From Opisthocomus hoazin (Eukaryota; Chordata; Aves; Opisthocomiformes; Opisthocomidae), in NCBI RefSeq assembly GCF_030867145.1, contig NC_134418.1:436501-500500 (forward strand): a DNA stretch of 64,000 nt, in the 5' to 3' direction. Positions 37,401-50,600 of the stretch are shown one piece after another (position 1 is the stretch's first letter; each line of letters opens with the position of its first letter). The notes under the pieces were generated by a model. That model made no database searches and had not been told where the DNA came from. It was given only the letters and a program-made list of their open reading frames with translations. The position numbers were made by a program, and so were the translations under genes.

Positions 37401-40400
37401 TCACCAGCCTGCAAAGCTGCGCCGCAGCTCCCAGGGCCGAGGCCGGGGGTGGGCTCCCCATCCGGGAGCAGCAGGCAGGACTGTGAGCGAAGCCTGCCAG
37501 CAGAGCGGGGAAGTCAGGCAGTGTCACATGGCTAGAGAAGAGCGAACACGCTGCGTTCAGAAAACGGAAAAAGTGATCTGGACAATGAGAGCCCTGTTAG
37601 CCTGACCTCCCTGGCACATGGACTCGGAGCACGTTCAGGTAGGGAGATGGCGTAGAAATGGGGAAACGGCTCGTGCTGTGCCCCGGGGAGTTCACATCGC
37701 CAGCCCAACAGCCATCCTAGGTCGGGTGCAAGAAGTGCTGTTGGCTGGTGCAGACCTCAGCAGGGTGTTTCCCCGGGAAATTACGAGATGAGCGGCAGAA
37801 GCTGAGGACAGACTAAGCTGTGAGGGGAGAGGGAGTGCAGTGGGGATGAGGGACACTGGAGCCTGAGCAGAGGAAAGCTGTGACCTGGGAGAAGAGTGCC
37901 AAGGGTGACAGCAAGCTGGGGTTAATGCAGAAATGGATGGCAGAAGTTTGAGCAGGTTCAGAAGAGACTGAAGGACTGTAAGGAAGAGGAATCCACAGTG
38001 GGCTTGTAAATACAAAGCCTGAGGTAGCTGAGCCGGGGGTGGCAGAGTAGGGCTGCAGCAAGGTGTCCCTTGCCTTGTCCCAGGGCACCTCCTGCTGCTG
38101 CTGCAGGGGTTGGGGTCCTGGGCTGGGGGACGTCTGTCCTGGCCTGACGCAGCCGTAGGGCTCCCATCCCAACTGCCGTGGACGGTGTCAGGACGTGGAG
38201 GCCCTTCCAGCATCAGCTCTTCTGGCTGCTCCCCATGCGCAGACAGACGTGGGGCCAGGCACAGGGCTGTGAGACCGCAGGCGTGCGTGGGGCTGCCCCG
38301 CGTGGCTGCAGGGCTAGGGCTGAGACCTGTCACCAAGCCATGTGATGCCACTGTCACCGAGGATTTCAGTCATCCTTTCCAGACTGAGCATCCCGGATCC
38401 TGGAGGTCCCACTGCAGCAGCTTGGTGGGGACTTGGTGCTTTGCTGCACAAAGCCCAAGCACTTTCTGAGGTGCTGTGTTCTGGTTTCTGGTCCTACATG
38501 CTTTGTTCCTGAACACACAGGCTTAAATTTTCCGTGTAGCAGCACGGCTGTCCAGATCTGGCCCTGTCACAGTTCTGTACACGCCCGTCCGTTTCTGTCT
38601 TTGCAGGCTGTACCAGGAGAGGACTTTTCTCCTCCCCCAGAAACGGTTTTGCCTTGAAAAGCATGTGATCCTCACCAGCAAGCCCACTGAATGGTGACTT
38701 TCCTGTTGTAACCAGATTTTAGTTCCAGCAGGTGACCAGTTCTAATCCACTTAGTAGAAGGTGCACTGATTTTCTTGAGTGCTAATTATTCATTAAAAGG
38801 TGGTGCAAGATGAATTGAATGCCTTCCAGTCTCAGCCTGTTATATCAACACAGTTACTCCAATTAACCAAACCTGTGATCTCATAAAAGGTCATACCAGC
38901 TTTCTGACACGGGCTGTTTCTGCAGAGTTGTGGAGATTGGCATTAATTGTGCTGGTGTCCTTCAGCGTTGTATTGACCCTGTTGCAAAACAGCCTGGAGT
39001 CTGCCTGCAATCCGTGTCGGCAGAGATCATCTTGCTCATTCAGTGCAAGGGCTGGTGCAGCTTTAGTCCTTATGCGCCTGCAGCTTTCTCAGCCTCCCAA
39101 GCCATGCTACAGTTAGCACTGAGAGGGCTCAAATTTGTGTCGTGTGCAAAGTGGTAAAGCTCTGAGGATTTATAATACTTCATTTGGTCAGGGGGGATGT
39201 CCCCTCAGTGGCCGATGGAGGGAATAAGAAGTGATTTATTACCGCTGTGAGATGGTAAACTCATCTGTTCACTGCTTTCCAGACAGCAGAGATGTGGATG
39301 GAGCATTCCCGCCCTGCCTGCCCTTGGCAAGCCCAGAGACGCTCTTCTCTGAGCCGCTGGCAGGGCTGGGGTGGCCATTTGCGCCTGCCCTCCTCTTTCT
39401 CCTGCTGTAACAGACTGAAAGGTTCAGCAAAGCGTTTCCCTGCTGCCTGCCCACAAATACGCTTCCTGCTGGGCTTCATTTCGTCTTGCAGTGCCAAAGC
39501 AGGCAGCTGAGGTACAGGGAGCCCAGTGCCGGCTCCTGCCAGCCCCAGTGCTCCCGGGCTGCCCTGAGCTGGGGTGCGTTCCTGCCTGCTGTGACAGTGC
39601 TGTGTCTCCATCAGCACTGTGCTGTCACCCCTGCCCCAGGCTGTGGCAGAGGATGGAGCCGGAGCCACGCTGAGGGGACTGGTGTGCTTCTCGCCAGGAT
39701 GCCTTGCATTGGCCTGGACCGGTGTTGGTCCTTGTTATTCCTCACCCTCTCTGCCTGAGCATCCCTATGGGCACCAGGCACTCATCCCAAGGGACTCACT
39801 GCTCTTGGTGGCACCTCTGATGTGGTGCTTGCCCGAAGGGGCAGGCAGGCAGCAGGGCTGGGCCCCTTCACCGGGTTTTGTTGGTGCGATGGGTGTGGAA
39901 AGGGAGCTCTCTGTGGGCACTGTCCTGGTTTGTCCTTGGCTTGGGTCCAGGAGGCATTCCAGAGGCTGGAGGGGTGGCCTGGCCTTTGTTGTCTGGAAAA
40001 ATGAAGACAGCAGGAACAGGGCCGATTCCTGCTAGCAGAGCCTCTGCGGAAACCTTGCCCCAGACACTGGCAGGGTGCTGGGTCGGCCGCACCAGCCCCT
40101 GGCCCTGTGCTGGTCGACAGGCCGATGGCAGGGCCACGGCGAGGCTGTGTAGTCTGAGCGGGGACTCCTCGGCCCCTTCGTTCTGTGCAGACCCCTGTCC
40201 CAAAGCCACTGCGGGACCCTCGCTGCCGCCCCGCAGGTGAGCGGCCAGAGCAAAGGGGCAACATGCAGCCAGGCCTTAGTCCAGGGAAAGGGGCTCCTAC
40301 AGCGTGGCACCTGAGGGGCAGCCACGGTCCCTGAGGATGCCCCGGTACGCCTTGGCAGCCCCACCAAAGGGGCACGTAGGCAGTGAGCTGTGAGGGAGCG

Positions 40401-41665
40401 GGGATGAAGGCTCGCAGGGAAGTGTGCTGCCGAAGGGCGTCCACTGGCTCTGTGGGGAGGGTCTGCGAGAAGTGTCCCTGCGGCACAGCCCTGTACCGGG
40501 AGCCTGTGTGGGGTTTGCGTGTTTTCCTTCCTCCGTAACCCTGTAACTAAACACTAGAGTCTTAAATCACCCCTACTTGTTCACCAGCCAAACATTATTC
40601 TTTTTAGCGTTGCCTAATGACAAGCGCAAGCTGTGTGGGTGCGGCATGCAGGATCAGTGCCCAAGGTGGGGGACATAGGGCACAGAGGCATATTTGTGGT
40701 GGGTCTGTCTTGGGGGCTCCCAGGTTTGTGGGTGTGCTTTCCTCCTGTGGAAGGGGCTGGCTGGGAGGGTGAGGGGAGGCTGCGGTGGTGGGAGGCAGGC
40801 GGGTCGCCGTGCCAGCGCTGCCGGGCGACCCATCAGAGCTTTGCTGTCGAAAGCGTGGCGAGCCCAGCCTGGCGCAGGGCTGACACCACCCGCGCAGAAA
40901 TGCTGTTCCTGGGCTGCCGTGGCACCCGTGGGGTTAAAGTGGTCCCTGACAGGGTAAATGGGAATAGTACATGGGAAAGCGGTTCACAGAGAAGTGTTTT
41001 CACCATTGTTTGCTGATGGGGCTGGTGCAGCAATACCACATCTCCCTCGGGTATTCAGGGAGCCACAGATGTTGTTGGAGGGCTGGAGAAATGCCGCACA
41101 GAGAGGAATGTGAAAAGCTCCGGCTGCCTTGCTCCTTGCAGTGTGAGGAGCGTGGGCTGGCAGCCCCTCACCGCGCTGGCCGTTGCGCTGCTCGTGGTGG
41201 GTCACGCTGCTGGCCGGTCCAGCCAGGCTTTCCCCGGGCCCTGGTCCCATCCCAGCTCGCTCTGCTCTGGCAGCAGATCCCCCTCCTTTCCGGCTGACTC
41301 TCCTGGGGGTGACGCACACCCCTTCGCCTGTCTGCTGGCACTGCCTTGTGGCGCAGGAGATGGAGCGCGGCGGTGCAGCGGGGTTTCGGTAGCAGCTGTT
41401 CACAGAGGGGTGCAAGGTGCCCGCGAGGCGCTGGTCAGAGCGCCTGGGGGTGCAGGGCCAGCAAAGGGGGCTGCATGCGGGGGGGCACTGGCTGGGAAGC
41501 GGCAGCCGGCTGGCTCTGTCCGGGGATGAGACGCGTGGGCGTGCTGGTGCTGAGCGGAGCTGCGTGTGGGCAGGTCACTTAACCAGCACAGGACTGGGTG
41601 GGGGGAGCTGGATTTTCGGCACAGCTCGTCCGTCCTGTGTACCCTGACCCTTTCTGCTCTTGCAG
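34421..41665. other. LOXL3 upstream region / probable first intron
   Basis: About 7 kb without a recognised coding exon or CR1 copy. It ends in a good acceptor ('ctgctcttgcag') right before the LOXL3 start codon. A relatively AT-rich block at about 38690-39180 stands out from the GC-rich surroundings. A few longer open frames exist but have no family resemblance, and GC-rich DNA yields such frames by chance. Confidence 0.5.
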
Positions 41666-41677
41666 AGCCAAGCTGCC

Positions 41678-44600
41678 ATGGGAAGCTGCAGCATGTGGGC
41701 ATGGCCGGAGCTGCTGGTGCTGCTGAGCAGTGTGTGGCTGGGGGTGGGCAGTGCTCAGCCCACCCTTCCGGGCCCCACGCACAGCCCCGGACCCCAGCTG
41801 AAGTTTCGCCTGGCCGGCTACCCGCGCAAGCACAATGAGGGCCGTGTCGAGGTCTTCTACAACGATGAGTGGGGCACCATCTGTGACGACGACTTCACGC
41901 TGGCCAACGCGCACGTGCTGTGCCGGCACCTCGGCTTTGTGGCTGCCACTGGCTGGGCCCACAGTGCCAAGTATGGCAAAGGCATCGGTAAGAGAGGGGT
42001 GGTGGACACAGCCCCCTGTACTGCATGGGCTGGGGCCAGCCTGGCTGTGGCTGCACCGGCAGGGTGGTCTGCGTGCCACAGCAGGTTTGCATGCGCTGGT
42101 GGCGGGGCAGGGGGCCAGGACATGCAGGTCCTGTGTTTGCTCAGTGCCTGGCAGCAGGTGTATGCATGTGCGTGCACATGTGCATGTATGCACATGCAGA
42201 TGTGCTGGGAGACTCTGCGTGTTTCTGTGTGAGCGGCTGTGCGTGCACCCAGGGCCCGGGGGGTGCAGGCATGTGCTGCAGCAGTGGGGCTACTCATGGC
42301 CCTGGATGGTGCAGGGGGGCTGCGGGTTCGGGCTGCTGTGTGCATGTGGCGCGGAGATGGAGCAGGCTGTGCTGCAGGTGAGGGGCGCAGGTTACATGGG
42401 GGCTTTATGCCTGGCAGAACAGCCCCTTGGGGAGCGGGAAACTCCCCATCTGCAGATCCCCCGCTCAGGGCTTTACTCTTGGCGTTTCGCTGGCCTCAGC
42501 TTTGTGCCGAGGGAGAGCTGCCCCTAGCCCAGCGTGCATGCTCCTGCTGTACGCCTGCGTGGTCCTTGGCTGTGCTCCACCAGCACCTCCCCTGCTCGCG
42601 GGGGATGCTGCATGGACTGGAGCCCCCCCCTCATCCCTGGCCCTGGTGTCTGGCAGGGCGGATCTGGCTGGACAACGTGAATTGTGCTGGAGGCGAGAAG
42701 AGCATCAGGGACTGCAAACACCGGGGCTGGGGGAACAGTGACTGCAGCCATGAGGAAGATGCGGGTGTCATCTGCAAGGACGAGCGCATCGCAGGCTTCA
42801 AGGACTCCAACATCATCGAGGTGAGGAAGCTACTGGCCGCGGTGGGCAGCTGGTGCTGCCCAGGATCCTGTAAAGCCAGCTGCCAGGAGCCCTGCCGTGG
42901 GGCAGTCCTGCCGTGGGGTGGCCCAGCCTGAGTTCAGTCCCCCCTGGATAGTTGGGAGGCAGCTTCCCCACCGCGCCCTGGCAAGCTCCCATGTGCAGGA
43001 GCAGGGGACCCTTTCAGTGCCTTTCCACAGCGCTAGCACACAGACCGTCTCCCCACAGAGCGGGGAGCGTGCAACCCCCCTGCCCTGGCCCCTTGGCCCC
43101 ACAGTGCCCCTGAGTCGTGTGAGCACCTGTCTCCCTGGGGTGCCCCCACCCCAGCCCAGCTCGGGGGCTGCAGGGAGCGGTCGGCACTGCAGCAGGCTGC
43201 CCTACAGCAGGCACCTTGCTCCCCTGCTCTGCATGGGCATGCCACAGCCTCCCCCGAGCACCCCGAGCTTCTGCTTCCCCCAGCAGCTTCTCCAGGCCAG
43301 GGGATCCGTCTCATGCCTCGGTAGCCTGCTTGCTTCTTTCTCTGCCTGCTGGGGACCCTCGGTCCCAGACCTGCTCCTCCACGCTGCACTCCTTGGGCAC
43401 ACTTGGCCTCTCCCTCGCTCTTTCCCTCTTCCAGGGTCTCTGTTTCTCAGATGAGCTCTCGTGGCTGCCTTTGTCCTCCCAGCTGGGCCCCTGTCCCCCT
43501 CAGCCACAGTGCCTGTGCAGGACGAGGCTGTGGCTTGGGTGCAGGGACATGGCACAGCTCTGGGCGCAGGATGGCAGGTCTGCGAGGTGAGAGGGTCTGG
43601 GGCCATGTCCTGCAGGCTGTGCCCAGTGTCCTGGCACCCGCTGCTGCTGTCCTGCTCTGGGTGGGAGCCTGGGCGTGGGGTAGCCTGGGCACCCTCCCTC
43701 TGGGTGCGGGGTCCTGGGAGTGACGTGACGGCAGTGCTGGCTCTCCTGGCTGCACTCTCAGGAGATGCACCGGGGGGCCAGGGGACATGTGGCACTGGCT
43801 GCACAGGATGGGATTCGGTCCTTGGCTGCCCAGGGCCATTGGATGTGGCCTGCAGGGATGCAGGACCTGGCGGCCCATGTTCCCCACCTGGGATGGGGAC
43901 CCCATCTCCTGTGGGTGCCTGCATCCTCGGGGCATCCTGGGGAAAGGGCTGCCAGCAGCCGGGGCGACAGGGTGCAGTGCAAACCTGGGCTGACTGGTGC
44001 CCCGCAGACCGAGCAGAGCCACGTGGAGGAGGTCCGCCTGCGGCCGGTGGTGTCCGGGGCCCGGAAGCAGCTGCCTGTGACAGAGGGTATCGTGGAGGTG
44101 CGCTACAAGGATGGCTGGGCACAGATCTGCGACGAGGGCTGGGACAGCCAGAACAGTCGCGTCGTCTGTGGCATGATGGGCTTCCCTGCTGAGAAGAAGG
44201 TGAACAGGAACTTCTACAAGTAAGTGAGGCCAGCAGGGAGCCTGCGGGGCTGGGATGTCTGCAGGGCTGGGGCCATGGGGCTGGGGCAGAGCTGGGGACA
44301 GTGCCAGGGACACGGGGCAGTGCTGGGGGGACAGCCGGGGCCATGCTGTTGGGCGTTGTGGCTCCCCAGCATCCCTTCCATCCCAGTTGCTCGCCAGTCC
44401 TAGCACCAAGCTGGCCTTATGGGCACTCACTGACCAAGCCAGGGGGCCACGGCGCAGCTGGGGGGCCATGACTGCCCACCTGCGCTAAGCACTACTGCAG
44501 AGGCTGCTCCAAGAGGGCAGGTTTTACTCCTGGCAGTGGTGCACCTCCATATTTCCCTCCGTCACAGAGTGCGGGGGTCCCCACGCTGAGGTGCAGTTTG

Positions 44601-47600
44601 GAGCCGAGCCAGGCAGGGATGCTCCAGCAGCACCATGGCCCGAGCGAGGGGCGCAGGGCCGTGGGCGCAGACACGCTGCCCATGGTGTGGTGTCCGGCGC
44701 TGCACGTGCCCCTGACAGGGCAGCTGCGGTGTTGCTCCCGCAGGCGGTGGAAGCTTGCAGCCCGGATGAAGGGCCGGAGCCTGCGGCCAGGCAGCAGGTA
44801 AGGGGCCGGGGCGCCCCATCTGCCGAGCCCTTCGCAGAGCCGGGCTGTCCGGCCCTGCCGGTCTCTGCCGTCGGAACGGATCCTGGCGCAGATGGATCTG
44901 GACGGAGCAGACCGAGGGCCTGAGCTGTGCTGGGCAGGCAGGATGAACCCCACCTCGGTGGGACCTGCCTGTGTGCGCTGGGATCCCCTGTCCCCTGCCA
45001 GAGACAACCTTTCTCCTAGGCTGACCGTGCCCCAGGCGGAGCAGCCCCGTCCCGCACACCGGGCAGGAGTCCTGGCGCAGGGGCCAGGGCCCGCAGCGCA
45101 GACCCACTGTGGGCAGGATCCCCAGGGAGGCACCGAGAGGGCTGTGGCCCCGCGGGGACTGGGAGGCCTGGGAGCAGAGCTGTCTCTCCTGGCAGATGGG
45201 GAGGGAGGGCTGTGGAAACGGGCTGCTTGCTGCAGAAAGTAGCGGTGGGGAGCTGGAGTAGCTGCACAACCCTCTGTTCCCTGCAGGGCAGGCTGGCAGG
45301 CTGGGTTGTCACAGGCATGAGAGCACTTGCTCAGCAGCACGGGTGGTGCTGGGCACCAGGGTGATGGGCACAGCAGTGCTAGCAGTGCTGGGCAACAATA
45401 TGATGGGCATGGTGCGGCAGGTCTTGTCAGGAGTGCGGCATCTGCTCAGGATCTCCTGCACCCTTTGCCCACTCACTCTTGCTGCCTTTCTGCCCATGCC
45501 AAGGGATAGTCTGGCTGCCCTTTCCCTCCTTCCCTGAACCCTGCTGCTGGATTTGGTAGCGGGTGCAGCAAGCCAGAGCCCATCTTCGCTGGGCTATGGC
45601 ATGGCACCACTCACCTGAGCCCACTGCCATATGGAGACATTGCTCTGCCCCCAGCACATGACCTTGCTCTGGTCCCACCACCCGTCCTGGTGCTGAAGGT
45701 GCCCTGCACTCTGGACCCATCCCGAGCTCTTCATCATGACACTTCCCAGCTTTGTGGCCCAGCAGGCATCCTTGCCAGCTCCTGCAGCCATGCCTGAACT
45801 GGAGATGGAAATCCAGACAGGGTCAGCCCGCAGGGTCTCCACAAACTCCTACCCAAAGGTCCCACTCACTGCAACATGCTGTTACTTGGTTTGGTGCTCA
45901 CTGCCCTTTTTCCAATGTGCAGGTATTTCCCCTGCAGCACGGGGTGAAATGCTGTGTGAGCTAGAGAGATCTACAGAGAGATCAAGAAAGAACCATAAAG
46001 ATCACTTAAGCAATCTGGACGTCCACAAATCCGTGGGCCCCGATGGAATGCACCCACGAGTGCTGAGGGAGCTGGCAGATGTCATTGCTGAGCCACTCTC
46101 CATCATCTTTGAAAGGTTCTGGAGGACAGAAGAGGTGCCCCAGGACTAGAGAAAAGCCAATGTCACTCCAACCCTCAAAAAGGGCAAGAAGGAGGACCCA
46201 GGAAATTACAGGCCGGTCAGCCTCACCTCCATCCCAGGAAAGATGATGGGGCAACTCATTCTGGAGGTCATCATTAAGCAAGTGGAGGAAAAGAAGGTTA
46301 TCAGGAGTAGTCAACATGGATTCACCAAGGGGAAATGATGCTTGACCAATCTGATAACTTTCTACAATGGCATGACTGGCTGGGTAGATGAGGGGAGAGC
46401 AGTGGATGTTGTCTACCTTGACTTCAGCAAGGCTTTTGACACTATCTCCCATAACATCGTCATAGGGAAGCTCAGGAAGTGTGGGCTAGGTGAGTAGTCA
46501 GTGAGGTAGATTGGGAACTGGCTGAATGGAAGAGCTCAGAGGGTTGTCATCAGCAGCGCTGAGTCTAGTTGGAGGCCTATAACTAGTGGTGTCCTTCAGG
46601 GGTCAGTGCTTGGCCCAGTCTTATTCAACTTATTAATCAATGACCTGGATGAAGAGTTAAGAGTGTATCCTCAGCCAGTTTGCTGATGACACAAAACTGG
46701 GAGGAGTGGTGGGTACACCAGAAGGCTGTGCTGCCATTCAGTGAGACCTGGACAGGCTGGAGAGTTGGGCGCAGAGGAACCTGATGAAGTTCAACAAGAG
46801 CAAGCGCAGGGTCCTGCACCTGGGGAGGAACAACCCCATGCACCAGTACAGGCTGGGGCGGACCTGCTGGAGAGCAGCTCTGCAGAGAGGGACCTGAGTG
46901 TCCTGGTGGATGACAGGTTAACCATGAGCCAGCAGTATGCCCTGGGTGCCAAGAAGGTCAATGGAGGAGTGTGGGCAGCAGGTTGAGGGAGGTTCTCCTC
47001 CCCCTCTGCTCTGCCCTGGGGAGGCCCCATCTGGAGTGCTGCGTCCAGTTCTGGGCTCTCCAGTTCAAGAAAGATGAGGGCTACTGGAGAGAGTCCAGCG
47101 GAGGGCTACGAGGATGATGAGGGACCTGGAGCATCTCTCCTACGAGGAAAGGCTGAGGGAGCTGGGCTTGTTTAGCCTGAAGAAGAGAAGACTGAGAGGG
47201 GACCTTAGAAATGCCTCTAAATATCTGAAGGGTGGGTGTCAGGAGGATGGGGCCAGACTCTTTCCAGTGGTGCCCAGCGACAGGACAAGGGGCAACGGGC
47301 ACAAACTGAAGCACAGGAAATTCTGTCTGAAGATGAGGAAGAACTTCTTCCCTCTGAGGGTGACGGAGCACTGGACCAGGCTGCCCAGGGAGGCTGTGGA
47401 GTCTCCTTCTCTGGAGATATTCAAGACCCGCCTGGACAAGGTCCTGTGCAGCCTGTTCTAGGTGACCCTGCTTTGGCAAGGGGGTTGGACTAGATGACCC
47501 ACAGAGGTCCCTTCCAACCCCTGCCATTCTGTGATTCTGTAACTCCGTGAAGCTATGGTCTGCTCCCTTCCCTCTGCCCAGAGCAGGAGCTGTCTCCTGA

Positions 47601-50600
47601 AAGCCATGCGCTGGTTTGCCAGGGCTGATCAATTTGGGGCTGCACAGCTGCAGTCACATGTGGGGTCACAGGCTAATCCAGGCTGGAAGGGACCTCAGGG
47701 AGTCCTGGTCCAGCCCCCTGTGTGGAACAGGGCCAGCTGTGGGTCAGCCCAGGACTTTGTCCAGTTGGCTTTTGAAAACCTCTGAGGATGGGAATCCCAC
47801 AGCCTTGTGGCCTCTGCTCCAATGCTGAACAGCCCTCATGGAGAAAAAGTTTTCCTTACACTGGGTCTGAACCTCGCATTGCCAGTCGTGCCTGTTCTCT
47901 CTCGTGCTCTTCCCTCCCGTGGCTGGAGGAGCTGGGCTCTGGCTCCCGACAGCCCCTTGCAGGTCAGCTGCTGCCAGAGCCCCTGAAGCTGTCCCAGCCC
48001 CTGGCTGGAGCAGCCCCATGCCCCCACTGCCTGTCCAGCCCCGACTGCCTTGGTGGCCCTTCCTGGAGCTTGCACTGCTTAGCTGATGTCTTTCTTGTAC
48101 TGGGGACCCAGAACTGGCTGCAGAATCGAGATGTGGTGGCATGAGTGCGAATGGGCACTGATGTCCTCTGTCCGGCCATTTGAATCCCTGTTTCTGGCAG
48201 CCCCATGCTGTGTCCCAGGGCTCACTGGGCTCTGTGGGCTGACACAAACCTGCCGCCGGACAGTGGGGTCAGCTGCCAGGCTTGGTTTGGCCTTGTCCCT
48301 GGGGGCTGTCAGTCCCCTGCCCTGTTTTGTGGCACTCCACTCTTCACTCTTTGCGGTCCCTGGGGTTGTGGCCCCGCTTGGCATCTTCCTCCCCGAGTGA
48401 AGCAAAGCATTTGAGTGTGTTGGGACCATGCCTACATCACATGCGCACCAGGCCCTGGGCAGCTTCCTCTTCCCTGCACTGCTCAGCGTGCGCCCGGGGA
48501 GCTCCCCTCCCTGGCAGTGGGTCCTTGCAAGCCTGCAGCGAGTCTCGCCATGCCCCATGGCACTGGGAGAGCACCCGCTGCCTGCGCTGCTTGCTCAGTG
48601 CTGTGCTTGCTTGGCGTCCTGCTCCCCTTGGAGCATGACACAGTGATGTTGTCTGGTGTCTGGACAAGGACATGGACACACCTCACTTGTACCTGACAGA
48701 TCAAATTGTTGTCGGTGGTATTTGATCTTCTGCTGTGTGACAAGGCAGCACGGGATGTTGCTGCATCTGGCACAGTTTCCTGGTGGGATGTGGGCAGGAA
48801 ACTGCATCGTTGCTGTGGAGGGCAGTTGTGTCACACTGCTGGCAGCAGATCATACTGTTGCACCCATGCATGACAAGAAGGGGACATACACAAGTATCCC
48901 TGGGAGGCCAACGTGCCCACTTCAGTCTTCAGTGAAAACCGGGGCAGGCTGTGCTCCCTGTGTCACTGCCGCCGGCAGAGGTGACAGCCTGAGGCCCCGG
49001 GCTCCTTGACGGTTGTTTTCTGTTTTCCAGGCTGGCCTCCAAATCTCAGCCTAAACAAAAGCGCAGGGAGGACGTAGGGTCCAAGAAGAGGTAAATGGCT
49101 CCAGGGGAAAGCCTGAGTGCCAGGAGTCCTACGCAGTGCCACCGGAGCCATGTGTGTCCCCGTGCTGCCGAGGACATGGGGCAGGCAGCTGGTGAGGGGT
49201 GGGCGGGCACCCTGCAGGCATGGCACATCTCTCCCCAGGGGACAGGGCACAGGGCACAGACAGCAAGCACAGCCACAGGCAAGGTGGCCGTTCACACCTC
49301 TGCTGCCGGCTGGCTGCGCCGGTCGTGTCTCAGGGCTCCTCTCTCCTTGCAGGCTCTTCACAGAGCGGCAGCAGCTCAACTACCGCCTGCACTCCGTGTC
49401 CTGTACGGGGACGGAGGTGCACCTCTCCATGTGCGCCTTCGAATTCTACCGGGGCAACGCCTCGGCCACCTGCGGTGCTGGCATGCCTGCCGTCGTCAGC
49501 TGCGTGCCCGGGCCCCTCTTTGCCACTGGCAATGCCCACAAGAAGAAGCAGCGCCACCAGCAGCAGGGCCAGGTAAGCCCCGGGGCAGGGGCCGAGCCCT
49601 GCGGTGCCCCACAGCTGTCTGCTGCAGGGCTCTGTCCCCTGTACTGCCCCCGAGAGCGGGGTCCCTGGGCGAGCACCTCGTGGAGCAGGAGGTGGGCATG
49701 CTGTTGCGTCCCTGCACGTCGCAGGAGTCATGGCCAGCAACCTCTGTGCTGCAGTGTGTTGTGCCACACCGTGCCATGCTGTGCCGCACTGTGCCCTTCA
49801 GCACCGTACCGTACGGTGCTGTGCTGTACCGTGCCCTGACCCCGCTCCCCTGCAGCCACGGATCCGGCTGAAGGGTGGTGCAAAGGTTGGCGAGGGCCGC
49901 GTCGAGGTGCTCAAAAGCAACGAGTGGGGCACGATCTGTGACGACCGCTGGAATCTGCTGTCAGCCAGCGTGGTGTGCCGTGAGCTGGGCTTCGGCAGTG
50001 CCAAGGAGGCCCTCACCGGGGCACGCATGGGCCAAGGTGAGGGTGCTGGGATGGGGGGGCCACATGCTGCCCTCCTGGGCCTGCGGACAAGGAACTTGTC
50101 CAGGCGCAGGGCTCATCTGGGCTGGGGGCAGCCGCAGCTGGGCTTGTCCCGTGGGCACCCAGCTGCTGGTCACACGTGGCGCAGGGCTTGCCCCGAGCAT
50201 CCTCAGGGGCCTGCAGCCACTCGGCCGCTGCCCTGCACCACAGCTGCAGGGGCCAGGAGCGTGCCGAGGGCAACCATGAGGACAGGATGGCCATGGCTGC
50301 CCTGGTGTCGTTGGGCCCTGAGCGCCACTGTCACCCCGCAGGGACGGGGCCCGTCCACATGAACGAGGTGCAGTGCCTGGGCACTGAGAAGTCCCTCTGG
50401 AGCTGCCCCTTCAAGAACATAACACAGGAGGACTGCAAGCACACGGAGGATGCGGCTGTCCGCTGCAACGTCCCCTACATGGGCTACGAGAACCTGGTAC
50501 GCATTGCCAGGGGTTGCCACGGCCGTGGGGCCATGGCCCCCGGCGCGGGGTGCTGGGGGGGCCACAGGACCCGCTGTAGGATGGCCCATCATCTCCTCTG

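Noticed and set aside
37540-37640. Faint resemblance to a LINE reverse-transcriptase segment ('ctgttagcctgacctccctg')
   Set aside because: Too short and not followed by further CR1 motifs, so probably chance.
43202-44469. Long minus-strand open frames opposite LOXL3 exon 3
   Set aside because: They are the antisense of a real SRCR-coding exon plus GC-rich intron, with no domain of their own.
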